Part shown: piece by piece, positions 34,725 through 42,801 of the stretch | Position numbering within the stretch: position 1 is the first letter of the stretch | Layout: each line of letters begins with the position of its first letter | Assembly (NCBI RefSeq): GCF_900101685.1 | Contig: NZ_FMZZ01000012.1 | Location: 1 to 64,000 of the forward strand | Direction of reading: 5' to 3' | DNA length: 64,000 nt | Origin: Actinokineospora iranica | GTDB lineage: Bacteria > Actinomycetota > Actinomycetes > Mycobacteriales > Pseudonocardiaceae | The notes under the pieces: generated by a model | The model's database searches: none | What the model was told of the DNA's origin: nothing | The model's input: only the letters and a program-made list of their open reading frames with translations | Translations under genes and position numbers: made by a program

Positions 34725-35212
34725 GTCGCGTCCCCCGGGGTGGCCTGGGTGGTCGCGGCCAACTCGTCCACGATCCGCGCGGCCACGTCCTCGTCCAGGC
34801 CCGCGATCTTCACCGGGCCCTGCGCGGACGCGGTGGTCACGGTGACCGTGGCCAGTTTGAGCAGCTGTTGCAGCGGCCCGCGCGCGGTGTCGACGGTCTG
34901 GATGCGCGACACCGGAGCCAGCCGCCACTCCTCGTTGATCCACCCGCTGCGGGTGAACACCGCGTCGCCGGTGGTCTCCCAGCGGTGCACGCGGTAGCGC
35001 CAACGCGGCATGACCAGCACATGCACGACGCCGACGACCGCGCTCACGGCCAGCGTGACCCGCAGCCACCCCGGCGGGGCGTCAGCCAGCAGGACCACCA
35101 GCCCCTGCCCGACGACGACCACGGCCCACCCGATCACGGCCTGCAGCGTCCACTGGATGATGGCGCGCTTGCTGACCAGGTTCGCGGGCGCCCGCAACTC
35201 CGTCTTCTCCAC
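34721..35212 (-). CDS. PH-domain membrane protein (YdbS type)
   Basis: The 163-residue protein has two transmembrane helices (AVIGWAVVVVGQGLVVLLA and LRVTLAVSAVVGVVHVLVM) and one bPH2 domain (WRYRVHRWETTGDAVFTRSG, EWRLAPVSRIQTVDTARGPL). It is the small partner of the YdbT-like protein and precedes it with a 4-bp overlap. In Bacillus the YdbS-YdbT pair influences membrane stress tolerance; the molecular role is not known. Confidence 0.9.
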   Translation of the reverse strand: MEKTELRAPANLVSKRAIIQWTLQAVIGWAVVVVGQGLVVLLADAPPGWLRVTLAVSAVVGVVHVLVMPRWRYRVHRWETTGDAVFTRSGWINEEWRLAPVSRIQTVDTARGPLQQLLKLATVTVTTASAQGPVKIAGLDEDVAARIVDELAATTQATPGDAT

Positions 35213-35302
35213 ACCCCCAGTCTGCCCGCAAGTCGAATACGCCGACGTCAGCCCTTGGGACTATCGAGGACGTCATCCATCACCCGGTCGAGGTGGACGC
35301 GG

Positions 35303-36535
35303 CTAGAGCAAGTCCGGCAGCGGTGCGGTGCGCAGGTCTTCGGCGGTCACCGGTTGCTGGAAGTCCACCAGCGCCTGCAACGCCGCCCCGTCGTCCCACT
35401 GGTTGACGTTCATGGCCGCCCGCACCCGGCCGCCGCGGGTCCAGAAGGCGGTGAACTCGCGGGCGGCGAGGTCGCCGCGGACGACCAGGTCATCGGTGAA
35501 GGGGTTGGCCAGGCCGCGGACTTCCATGCCCAGGTCGTACTGGTCGGAGAAGAAGTACGGGCTCTTGGCGTACGGTTCCACGTCGCCCACCAGGACACCG
35601 GCGACGTGCGTGCCCTGGTCCTTGGCGTTGGCCCAGTGCTCCACCCGCACCCGCCGCCCGTAGCGGGGGTGGAAGTGGGCGGCGATGTCGCCGACCGCGT
35701 ACACGCCCGGGGCCGAGGTGCGCAGGGTGGCGTCCACCGCGACCCCGCCGCCCGCGACCGAGTCGGACAGTTCCAGGCCCGCCGCCTTCGCCAGTTCCAG
35801 GCGGGGGGACGCGCCGACGCCGACCAGGACCACGTCCGCCGGAAGTGTCGTCCCGTCGTCGAGGACCACCTTCGTGACGACGCCTTCCGCGCCGGTGAAG
35901 GCCGTGACGCCGGTGTTGAGCCGCCAGGTGACGCCGTTGGCCGCGTGCAGGTCGCGGAAGACCTCGCCCACCTCCGGGCCCACCGTCTTGTGCAGCGGCA
36001 GCGGCAGCGGCTCGACCACCGTGACCTCCGCGTCGTGGGCTCGGGCCGCCGCCGCGGCCTCGCAGCCGATCCAGCCCGCGCCGACGATCACCACCCGCAC
36101 GCCCGCGCCGAGCGCGTCGCGCAGCGACAGCGAGTCGTCCAGGGTGCGCAGGGTGCGCAGGCCCGCCAGGTCGGCTCCGGGGATCGGCAGCGTGCGCGGC
36201 GCGGAGCCGGTGGCCAGGATCAGCCGGTCGTACGGGATGTGCTCGCCGTCGCCGTCCACCACCGCGCGTTCGCCCAGGTGCAGGCCAGCGATCTCGGTTC
36301 CGGTGCGCAGGTCGATGTTGTGCTCGTCGTAGAAGTCCTCGTCGTGCACCCACTCCGGCTCATCCGCGTCGCCGAGCAGGATCGCCTTCGACAGGGCGGG
36401 CAGCTCGTACGGGCGGTGGGGGTCGCGGCCCGCGAGGACGATCTCGCCGAGGAAGCCGCGTTCGCGCAGCGTGCCCGCGGCGGAGGCGCCCGCGAGCCCG
36501 GTTCCGACGATGACGATCCGGTGCGGCTCTGCCAT
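35303..36535 (-). CDS. FAD-dependent oxidoreductase, ferredoxin reductase-like
   Basis: The 410-residue flavoprotein contains the FAD motif IVIVGTGLAGASAAGTLRE at the start, the NAD(P)H motif VVIVGAGWIGCEAAAAAR in the middle, the second FAD motif VYAVGDIAAH and a C-terminal reductase domain ending in TAFWTRGGRVRAAMNVNQWD. It passes electrons from NAD(P)H to a ferredoxin or rubredoxin, usually serving cytochrome P450 or an oxygenase. None of these partners is adjacent. ATG 36535 has a GGAGGTCTGCC ribosome site. Confidence 0.93.
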   Translation of the reverse strand: MAEPHRIVIVGTGLAGASAAGTLRERGFLGEIVLAGRDPHRPYELPALSKAILLGDADEPEWVHDEDFYDEHNIDLRTGTEIAGLHLGERAVVDGDGEHIPYDRLILATGSAPRTLPIPGADLAGLRTLRTLDDSLSLRDALGAGVRVVIVGAGWIGCEAAAAARAHDAEVTVVEPLPLPLHKTVGPEVGEVFRDLHAANGVTWRLNTGVTAFTGAEGVVTKVVLDDGTTLPADVVLVGVGASPRLELAKAAGLELSDSVAGGGVAVDATLRTSAPGVYAVGDIAAHFHPRYGRRVRVEHWANAKDQGTHVAGVLVGDVEPYAKSPYFFSDQYDLGMEVRGLANPFTDDLVVRGDLAAREFTAFWTRGGRVRAAMNVNQWDDGAALQALVDFQQPVTAEDLRTAPLPDLL

Positions 36536-36717
36536 GGCAGACCTCCGTGGACTCAGACCCCCGTTGACTCGGTGAGCCAGAGGTTAGTCCTGCGCCGGGT
36601 CGGGCGCGCCCCGGAAAATCTTGAAGCCGTCTAGCCATTTGTCGTCACCGATGGTTACTGTCCGCGTCCCACCTGTGACAGGTTCAGGTGAAATCGCACA
36701 GTCGAAAGGATGGTCGG

Positions 36718-36921
36718 GTGAACAGCCATAGAGAGTGGTCGGTCAGTTGCCGCGATATCGCCGGGCGCAGGCGGGAGGTGACGGTCCTGGTGCGACAGGG
36801 CCAGGTGGTGCTGGTGGCGCCGCCGGGCGAGATGGCGATCTTCACGCCGCTGGATGTGGGCAGGCTGCGGGCGGCGCTGCGGGACGCGGTGGTGGACGCC
36901 TCGGTCGACTCGAATCAGTGA
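36718..36921 (+). CDS. Small conserved-looking hypothetical protein
   Basis: GTG 36718, with AAAGGA upstream, gives a 67-residue protein. It shows a compact alpha/beta pattern: REWSVSCRDIAGRRREVTVLV, then GQVVLVAPPGEMAIF and a helix PLDVGRLRAALRDAVVDA. It has no membrane segment. I do not recognise the family. Base composition and codon use are those of the neighbours, which supports a real gene. Confidence 0.6.
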   Translation: MNSHREWSVSCRDIAGRRREVTVLVRQGQVVLVAPPGEMAIFTPLDVGRLRAALRDAVVDASVDSNQ

Positions 36922-36939
36922 GTTTGCGGTCCCCATCTT

Positions 36940-36955
36940 CCTACCGACGAGTAGG
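36940..36955. promoter_or_regulatory. Palindromic operator-like site before acyl reductase gene
   Basis: CCTAC-cgacga-GTAGG lies about 20 bp upstream of the ribosome site. The core TACCGACGAGTA resembles TetR-family fatty-acid-regulator operators of the TTACYGnnCRGTAA kind. A related site precedes the acyl-CoA ligase gene at 44532. Confidence 0.4.
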
Positions 36956-36988
36956 TAATGTCAGAATCTGCGCCAAGGAGGCACAGTG

Positions 36989-38908
36989 ATGACAACCTAT
37001 TTCGTCACCGGTGTGACAGGTTTCCTCGGACGGCGGCTCGTCGAGCGCCTGCTGGAGCGACCGGATTGCGCCGCGGTGCACGTTCTCGTGCGCCCGCGGT
37101 CGATGGAGCGCTTCACGGCGGCAGCGGCCCGCTGGTCCCGACCCGACCTGGTGATCCCGGTCGTCGGCGACCTCACCGAGCCCGGCCTCGGCGTCGACCC
37201 GGCCCCGCTGACGGGGCGGATCGACCACGTGGTGCACTTCGGCGCCGTCTACGACCTCACCGCCTCCGACGCCGCCAACCGTGCCGCCAACGTCGACGGC
37301 ACGGCGCACGTGGTCGAGTTCGCCGCGGTGGTGGGCGCGCGGCTGCTGCACCACGTCTCGTCCATCGCCGTCGCGGGCGACCACCGCGGCCGGTTCACCG
37401 AGGCCGACTTCGACCTGGGCCAGCGCCACCACTCGCCGTACCACGCGACCAAGTTCGCCGCCGAGAAGCTTGTGCGCGACCAGGACAAGGTGCCCTACCG
37501 GGTCTACCGCCCGGCCGCCGTCGTCGGCGACTCGCGGACCGGCGAGACGGACAAGGTCGACGGCCCGTACTACTTCCTGCCCGCCCTCGCCCGCCTGGCC
37601 CGGCTGCCGTCCGCGCTGCCGCTGGCCGCGCCCGACCTCGGCGCGACGAACCTGGTCCCGGTCGACTACGTGGTCGAGGCGATGGCGCACCTCATGCACG
37701 TCGACGCCCCGTCCGGCACGACTTACCACCTGGCGGAAAACGGCGAGCAGCGCGTCGTCGACGTCGTCAACGCGTTCGCCAGGGCCATGGGCGCGCCGCG
37801 AATCCGCACGACGCTGCCGGTGGCGCTGCCCCGCGTGCGCAAGGTCGGCCCGGTCGCCGACGCGGTGCTGGCCGAGCTGGGCGTGCCCGGCGCGGTGCTG
37901 CCGCACCTGGACCTGCCCACCGTGTTCGACTCGTCGGCGACCGTGGCCGCGCTGGTCGGCAGCGGGGTCACCCTGCCGGAGTTCGACTCCTACGCCGACA
38001 AGCTGGTGTCCTACTGGGCCGAGCACCTCGACCCGGAGCGGCCCTGGCTGCGCGCCGGGTCGCTGCGCGGGAGGCGGGTCGTGGTCACCGGCGCGTCGTC
38101 CGGGATCGGCCGGGCCACCGCGGTCGCCGCCGGACGGCGGGGCGCCGTGGTGCTGCTCGTCGCCCGCCGCCAGGCCGAGCTGGACCAGGTGCGCGCCGAG
38201 ATCGAGGCGGCGGGCGGCACGGCGTCGGTCCACCCGTGCGACCTGACCGACGCCGACGCGGTCGACGCGCTGGTCAAGGACCTCGGCGTGGTCGACGTGC
38301 TGGTCAACAACGCGGGCCGCTCGATCCGCCGGTCGGTGCGCCTGTCGGTCGACCGGCTGCACGACTACGAGCGCACGATGTCGCTGAACTACTTCGCGCC
38401 GCTGCGGCTGACGCTGGGGCTGCTGCCCGGGATGCGCGCCCGCGGCTTCGGCCGGATCGTCAACGTCACCACCATGGGCCTGCAGACCGACACGCCGCGC
38501 TTCGCCGCCTATGTGGCGTCGAAGAGCGCGCTGGAGGCGTTCGGGCGGGCCGCGGGACGCGAGCTGCTGGCCGACGGGGTCACCGTCGTCTCGGTGCGGA
38601 TGCCGCTGGTCCGCACGCCCATGATCGGCCCGACCGCGGTCTACCGGGGGCTGCCCGTGATGTCGCCGGACCGCGCCGCCGCGATGGTGCTGCGCGCGCT
38701 GACGACCGGCGGCGAGGTCGTGCAGCGGCCGGAGGGGTTCGCGATGGAGCTACTGCGGGTCTTCGCGCCGAGCCTCGCCCGGCAGCTCCTCAATATCGCC
38801 TATCGAGTCTCCCCGGAATCGGCCCCGGAAGCCCGGCGGCGGGCCGAGCGGCCCATGGCCGTGCTCGCCACCGCCCTCGTGCGACCCCTGTGGCGGCGTC
38901 TTCGGTGA
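36989..38908 (+). CDS. Double-SDR acyl reductase (fatty acyl-CoA reductase type)
   Basis: The protein has two Rossmann domains. Residues 1-350 form an extended SDR (FVTGVTGFLGRRLVERLLE, active-site SPYHATK, RPAAVVGDSRTG) of the type that reduces acyl-CoA or thioesters. Residues 360-620 form a classical SDR (VVVTGASSGIGRATA, NNAGRSIRRSV, FAAYVASKSALEAF). This layout is that of the mycobacterial fatty acyl-CoA reductases of about 650 residues, which make aldehyde or alcohol from fatty acyl-CoA for waxes. ATG 36989 is 7 bp from AAGGAGG. The last 159 bp overlap the convergent MFS gene. Confidence 0.9.
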   Translation: MTTYFVTGVTGFLGRRLVERLLERPDCAAVHVLVRPRSMERFTAAAARWSRPDLVIPVVGDLTEPGLGVDPAPLTGRIDHVVHFGAVYDLTASDAANRAANVDGTAHVVEFAAVVGARLLHHVSSIAVAGDHRGRFTEADFDLGQRHHSPYHATKFAAEKLVRDQDKVPYRVYRPAAVVGDSRTGETDKVDGPYYFLPALARLARLPSALPLAAPDLGATNLVPVDYVVEAMAHLMHVDAPSGTTYHLAENGEQRVVDVVNAFARAMGAPRIRTTLPVALPRVRKVGPVADAVLAELGVPGAVLPHLDLPTVFDSSATVAALVGSGVTLPEFDSYADKLVSYWAEHLDPERPWLRAGSLRGRRVVVTGASSGIGRATAVAAGRRGAVVLLVARRQAELDQVRAEIEAAGGTASVHPCDLTDADAVDALVKDLGVVDVLVNNAGRSIRRSVRLSVDRLHDYERTMSLNYFAPLRLTLGLLPGMRARGFGRIVNVTTMGLQTDTPRFAAYVASKSALEAFGRAAGRELLADGVTVVSVRMPLVRTPMIGPTAVYRGLPVMSPDRAAAMVLRALTTGGEVVQRPEGFAMELLRVFAPSLARQLLNIAYRVSPESAPEARRRAERPMAVLATALVRPLWRRLR

Positions 38909-40174
38909 GTACAGCAGCTCCGGCGGAATCCGGTACTCGATCTCCACGGTAGGCGCCTCGCGGAACCTGACGTAGCGGCCGGGGCGGCGGCTGGTCGGCC
39001 GGATCAGGGCGAACGCGGCCAGGCCGCTGACCGACAGGCCCGCGACCACCAGGCCCATCGGCAGCGCCGTGTCGTGCCCGCCCAGGCCGACCAGCGGCGC
39101 GGCGAGCCCGCCGACGACGAACTGCAGGACGCCGAGCATCGCCGACGCGGTGCCCGCCCGGTGCGCGTGGTCGGCCAGCGCCAGCGCCATCGAGTTGGGC
39201 GAGACCATGCCCACGCTCGCGACCACCACGGCCAGGCCCGCGAGCAGGTACGGCAGCGGCAGGCCGCGCGCGATGGCGCCGAGCACCGCGAGCCCGCCCA
39301 CCGCCGAGGCGACCAGCCCGGCGGTCAGCAGCACGCGCGGGCTGAACCAGCGCAGCAGCAGCCCGTTGAGCTGGGCGGTCAGCATCAGCCCCAGCGCGTT
39401 CGCGCCGAACACCAGGCTGAACTGCTGCGGGGACAGCCCGTGGATGTCCTGCAGCACGAACGACGAGCCCGCGATGTAGGCGAACATCGCGCCCAGGGTG
39501 AACCCGGCGGCGAGGCCGTAGGCGATGAACGTGCGGTCGGTGACGATGCGCAGGTAAGTGCGCAGGGTGCGGCCCAGGTGCGCGGGGCGGCGCGACTCGA
39601 CGGGCAGCGTCTCGGGCAGGCCGAACGCGGAGACGACCAGCAGCACGACGCCGAAGCCCGCGAGGACGACGAAGACCCCCGACCACGACGTCCAGCGCAG
39701 CACCTGCCCGCCGATGATCGGCGCGAGCATCGGCGCGAGGCCGTTGACCAGCATCAGGACCGAGAAGAACCGGGCCATGGCCGCGCCGGAGAACAAGTCC
39801 CGCACGGCCGCGCGGGCGATCACGACGCCCGCCGCCGCGCTCACCCCCTGCGCGAACCGCAGCCCGATGAGCGTGTAAACCGAGGGCGCGATAGCGCAGG
39901 CCAGCGAGCTGAGGGTGTAGAGCACCAGCCCGATGAGCAGCGGCCGCCGCCTGCCGAAGGAGTCCGACAGCGGCCCGGCCACGACCTGCCCGGCGGCCAG
40001 CCCGACCATGAACGCGGTCAGCGTGAGCTGGACCTGCGACTGCCCCGTCGCCAGCCGCTCGGAAAGCTGCGGGAACGCGGGCAGGTACATGTCGATCGAC
40101 AGCGGCCCGAAGGCCGTCAGCCCCCCGAGGATGAGGGCGAGCCGGGGCTTCGTTGCCCGGGGCGGCGGATACAC
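38750..40174 (-). CDS. Bcr/CflA-type multidrug efflux MFS transporter
   Basis: The 474-residue protein has twelve hydrophobic helices and the DHA1 Bcr/CflA signature: LALILGGLTAFGPLSIDMYLPA in TM1 (long helix), PLSDSFGRRRPLLIGL in loop 2-3 and RFAQGVSAAAGVVIARA in TM4. It exports drugs by proton antiport. After TM12 it carries about 80 extra residues of low complexity (HEGGGEHGHGPLG...), because the first in-frame stop lies inside the convergent reductase gene. GTG 40174 is the start. The C-terminal overlap is discussed in the findings. Confidence 0.92.
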   Translation of the reverse strand: MYPPPRATKPRLALILGGLTAFGPLSIDMYLPAFPQLSERLATGQSQVQLTLTAFMVGLAAGQVVAGPLSDSFGRRRPLLIGLVLYTLSSLACAIAPSVYTLIGLRFAQGVSAAAGVVIARAAVRDLFSGAAMARFFSVLMLVNGLAPMLAPIIGGQVLRWTSWSGVFVVLAGFGVVLLVVSAFGLPETLPVESRRPAHLGRTLRTYLRIVTDRTFIAYGLAAGFTLGAMFAYIAGSSFVLQDIHGLSPQQFSLVFGANALGLMLTAQLNGLLLRWFSPRVLLTAGLVASAVGGLAVLGAIARGLPLPYLLAGLAVVVASVGMVSPNSMALALADHAHRAGTASAMLGVLQFVVGGLAAPLVGLGGHDTALPMGLVVAGLSVSGLAAFALIRPTSRRPGRYVRFREAPTVEIEYRIPPELLYSPKTPPQGSHEGGGEHGHGPLGPPPGFRGRFRGDSIGDIEELPGEARREDPQ

Positions 40175-40460
40175 CCGATCAGTCTAGGTACAAAAGCGTA
40201 GGAGACACCGCATCGGTGACGTAGACAGCCGATGACCCGTTCTCTCGGCGGGAATGCTCGCTGCGTGATAGTGCTCACCTATTCGGCTGACGTCAATCCG
40301 CAGTACGGTCGAGCCTCTTCGCTACGGTAAGTGCTGACTCGGGGTTGTGGCACGCGTCGGGGGAGAGATTCCGACTGATTTGTCGCGGCTGGGTGAGCGG
40401 GTCGCCGCCCGACCTGAACGGCGGCTTGACACACTGAACGCGAGACGGGCGGGAGGTGCC

Positions 40461-41474
40461 ATGGCCGAGTCGGTCGACGCGGTGCTGGTCGAGGCCGCGC
40501 AGCTCACCGCGTCGGGCAAGCCGGAGGCCGCGATCGCGCTGCTGCGCCCGATCCTCGTCGTGCACCCGGACCACTCCGGCGCGTGGTGCCGCCTCTCCGC
40601 CGCCCTGCTCGACGCGGGCGACCCCCAGTTGTGCCTGGACGCCGCCAAACGCGCCATCACCCTGGGTGAGCGCTCCTGGGCGCACCGCCTCGCCAGCCTC
40701 GCCCTCGCCGAGATGGGCAGGCTCGACGAGGCCGTCGTCTCCGCCCGCGAAGCCGCCCGCCGCGACCCGGACGACTGGCGCGCCCACGTCGCCCTCGCCG
40801 AGGTCCTCGCCCACGAGAGCCCGGACGAGGCGCTGGCCGCGGCCACCCGCGCGGTCGAGGTCGCCCCGGAGGTGGCCCGCGCGCACGAGATCCTCGGCGC
40901 CGCCGCCGTCCGCGTCCGCGACATCGGTTTGGCCAAGCGCGCCTACGCCGACGCCGTGCGGCTCGACCCGACCAACGCCGACGTGCGCGCCGAACTCGCC
41001 CGGCTCGGCGGCCCGCGCCCGCAGCGGGTCGCCATCGAGCCGCTGCGGCGGCCGGAGCCGATGTTCGGCCGCGCCGAGCGGATCACCCTGTGGCTGGTCC
41101 TGCGCCGCTGCGCGGGCTGGCTGACCGCGGGCTCGGTGGTGCTCATGGTCGCCGCGCTGCCCCAGCCCAGCCCGCTGCTGGCGTGGTTCGCGCTCGCCCT
41201 GCTGCTGACCGTGGTCGGCCTGGCCGGGGCCGCGGTCCTGGCCACCCCGAGCGAGAACCGGCTCCCCCCGCGCGAACTCGCCCGCCGCGTCCCGCTGCTC
41301 GCCGCCGGGGCGGTGCTGCTGGCGTTGGGGCTGTTCACGCTGGCTATCTGGGCGGTTGCCCTGGCCTTGGGCGCGCTCGGCACGCACCTGCTGGTCCCGG
41401 CCCTGGTCCTGGCGCTCTGCGCGTCGGCGGTCGGCTGGTTCGGCCTCTGGCGAATGCGCTCGTTCGCCCGTTGA
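40461..41474 (+). CDS. TPR-repeat membrane protein
   Basis: ATG 40461 follows GGGAGGTGCC. Residues about 10-190 form five tetratricopeptide-like helical pairs (LTASGKPEAAIALLRPILVVHP, ALLDAGDPQLCLDAAKRAI, ALAEMGRLDEAVVSAREAARRD, AAAVRVRDIGLAKRAYADAVRL). The C-terminal 130 residues contain four transmembrane helices and end with a short basic tail. The TPR part is therefore a cytoplasmic protein-binding module on a membrane anchor. Partner and role are unknown. It is divergent from the MFS gene. Confidence 0.85.
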   Translation: MAESVDAVLVEAAQLTASGKPEAAIALLRPILVVHPDHSGAWCRLSAALLDAGDPQLCLDAAKRAITLGERSWAHRLASLALAEMGRLDEAVVSAREAARRDPDDWRAHVALAEVLAHESPDEALAAATRAVEVAPEVARAHEILGAAAVRVRDIGLAKRAYADAVRLDPTNADVRAELARLGGPRPQRVAIEPLRRPEPMFGRAERITLWLVLRRCAGWLTAGSVVLMVAALPQPSPLLAWFALALLLTVVGLAGAAVLATPSENRLPPRELARRVPLLAAGAVLLALGLFTLAIWAVALALGALGTHLLVPALVLALCASAVGWFGLWRMRSFAR

Positions 41475-41636
41475 ATCCGCTCTTTCTCGTCGCGGACCGG
41501 CCTGTTGATCTGCCTGCTTGCCACGGTCTTCGCCAGGAAGCCCGCTGAGCAACCTGAGTGGCGCTCGGGTCTGGCGCGGGGCGAACGCCGGTGTCAGACT
41601 CGCCCCCGCCCCGCATCCCGCACGGTGAGGACGTCC

Positions 41637-42800
41637 ATGCCCGGTCAGCCCGCTCAGTACCAGAACGAGATCTACCTGCACGGGCTCGCCGACCAGGTGC
41701 CGCCGTTCACCACCGACGCGACGCTGGTGGAGTCCGTCGCGCGGGAGCGGATGGCGCCCGGCCCGTTCGGCTACGTCTCCGGCGGCGCGGGCTGCGGCGA
41801 CACCATGCGCGCCAACCGGGCGGCGTTCGGCCGGTGGCGCATCGTCCCGAGGATGCTCACCGACGCCACCACCCGCGACGTCGCCACCACCGTCCTCGGC
41901 ACGCCGATGGCCGCCCCGGTGCTGCTGGCCCCGGTCGGCGTCCAGTCGATCGTCCACCCCGACGGCGAACTCGCCACCGCCCGCGCCGCGGCCGCGCTGG
42001 GCGTGCCGATGGTCCTGTCCACCGCGTCGTCGTACCCGCTTGAGGAGGTCGCCGACGCCAACGGCGCAGGTCAGCGCTGGTTCCAGCTCTACTGGCCGAA
42101 CGAGCCGGAGGTGTGCGCGAGCCTGCTGCACCGCGCCAAGCTGGCCGGGTACTCGGCCCTGGTCGTCACCCTCGACACCTGGACCCTGGCCTGGCGCCCC
42201 CGCGACCTCGACCAGGCCTACCTCCCGTTCCTGCGCGGCACCGGCGTGGCCAACGCGTTCACCGACCCGGCGTTCCTCGCTGGCCTGGCGAAGCCGCCGG
42301 AGGAGGACCAGGCGATGGCCGTGCTGCGCTGGGTCTCGATGTTCACCGGCCAGGACAAGCGCTGGGACCAGCTGCCGTTCCTGCGCGAGCACTGGGACGG
42401 CCCGATCGTCCTCAAGGGCATCCAGCACGTCGACGACGCCCGCAGGGCCGCCGACGCCGGGATGGACGGCATCGTCGTGTCCAACCACGGCGGCCGCCAG
42501 GTCGACGGCGCGATCGGCGCGCTGGAGGTGCTGCCCGAGATCGTCTCGGCGGTGGGGGACCGGCTGACGGTCCTGTTCGACTCCGGCGTCCGCACCGGAG
42601 CCGACCTGCTCAAGGCGCTGGCCCTGGGCGCATCGGCCGTCCTGCTCGGCAGGCCCTACGTCTACGGCCTGGCCTTGGCGGGCGAGGACGGTGTCCGCCA
42701 CGCCGTCCGGAGCCTGCTGGCCGAGTTCGACCTGACCCTGGGTCTTTCCGGCCACCGCACCCCGGCCGACCTGACCCCCGAGTCCCTGCGCCACGCCTGA
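41637..42800 (+). CDS. FMN-dependent alpha-hydroxy-acid oxidase (lactate 2-monooxygenase-like)
   Basis: The 387-residue TIM-barrel flavoprotein belongs to the FMN-dependent alpha-hydroxyacid dehydrogenase family. It has GPFGYVSGGAGCGDTMRANR, APVGVQSIVHPDGE, the QLYWPN strand, the catalytic His-Gly-Gly-Arg in VVSNHGGRQVDG and VLFDSGVRTGADLLKALALGA (shortened here to its elements). The length and the extended loop fit lactate 2-monooxygenase, which turns L-lactate and O2 into acetate and CO2; L-lactate oxidase or dehydrogenase activity is possible. GTGAGGAC precedes ATG 41637. Its stop lies 1 bp from the convergent polymerase stop. Confidence 0.9.
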   Translation: MPGQPAQYQNEIYLHGLADQVPPFTTDATLVESVARERMAPGPFGYVSGGAGCGDTMRANRAAFGRWRIVPRMLTDATTRDVATTVLGTPMAAPVLLAPVGVQSIVHPDGELATARAAAALGVPMVLSTASSYPLEEVADANGAGQRWFQLYWPNEPEVCASLLHRAKLAGYSALVVTLDTWTLAWRPRDLDQAYLPFLRGTGVANAFTDPAFLAGLAKPPEEDQAMAVLRWVSMFTGQDKRWDQLPFLREHWDGPIVLKGIQHVDDARRAADAGMDGIVVSNHGGRQVDGAIGALEVLPEIVSAVGDRLTVLFDSGVRTGADLLKALALGASAVLLGRPYVYGLALAGEDGVRHAVRSLLAEFDLTLGLSGHRTPADLTPESLRHA

Positions 42801-42801
42801 C

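Noticed and set aside
40293-42794. 833-codon minus-strand frame
   Set aside because: Shadow of the TPR and lactate-monooxygenase genes, low-complexity product, no ribosome site.
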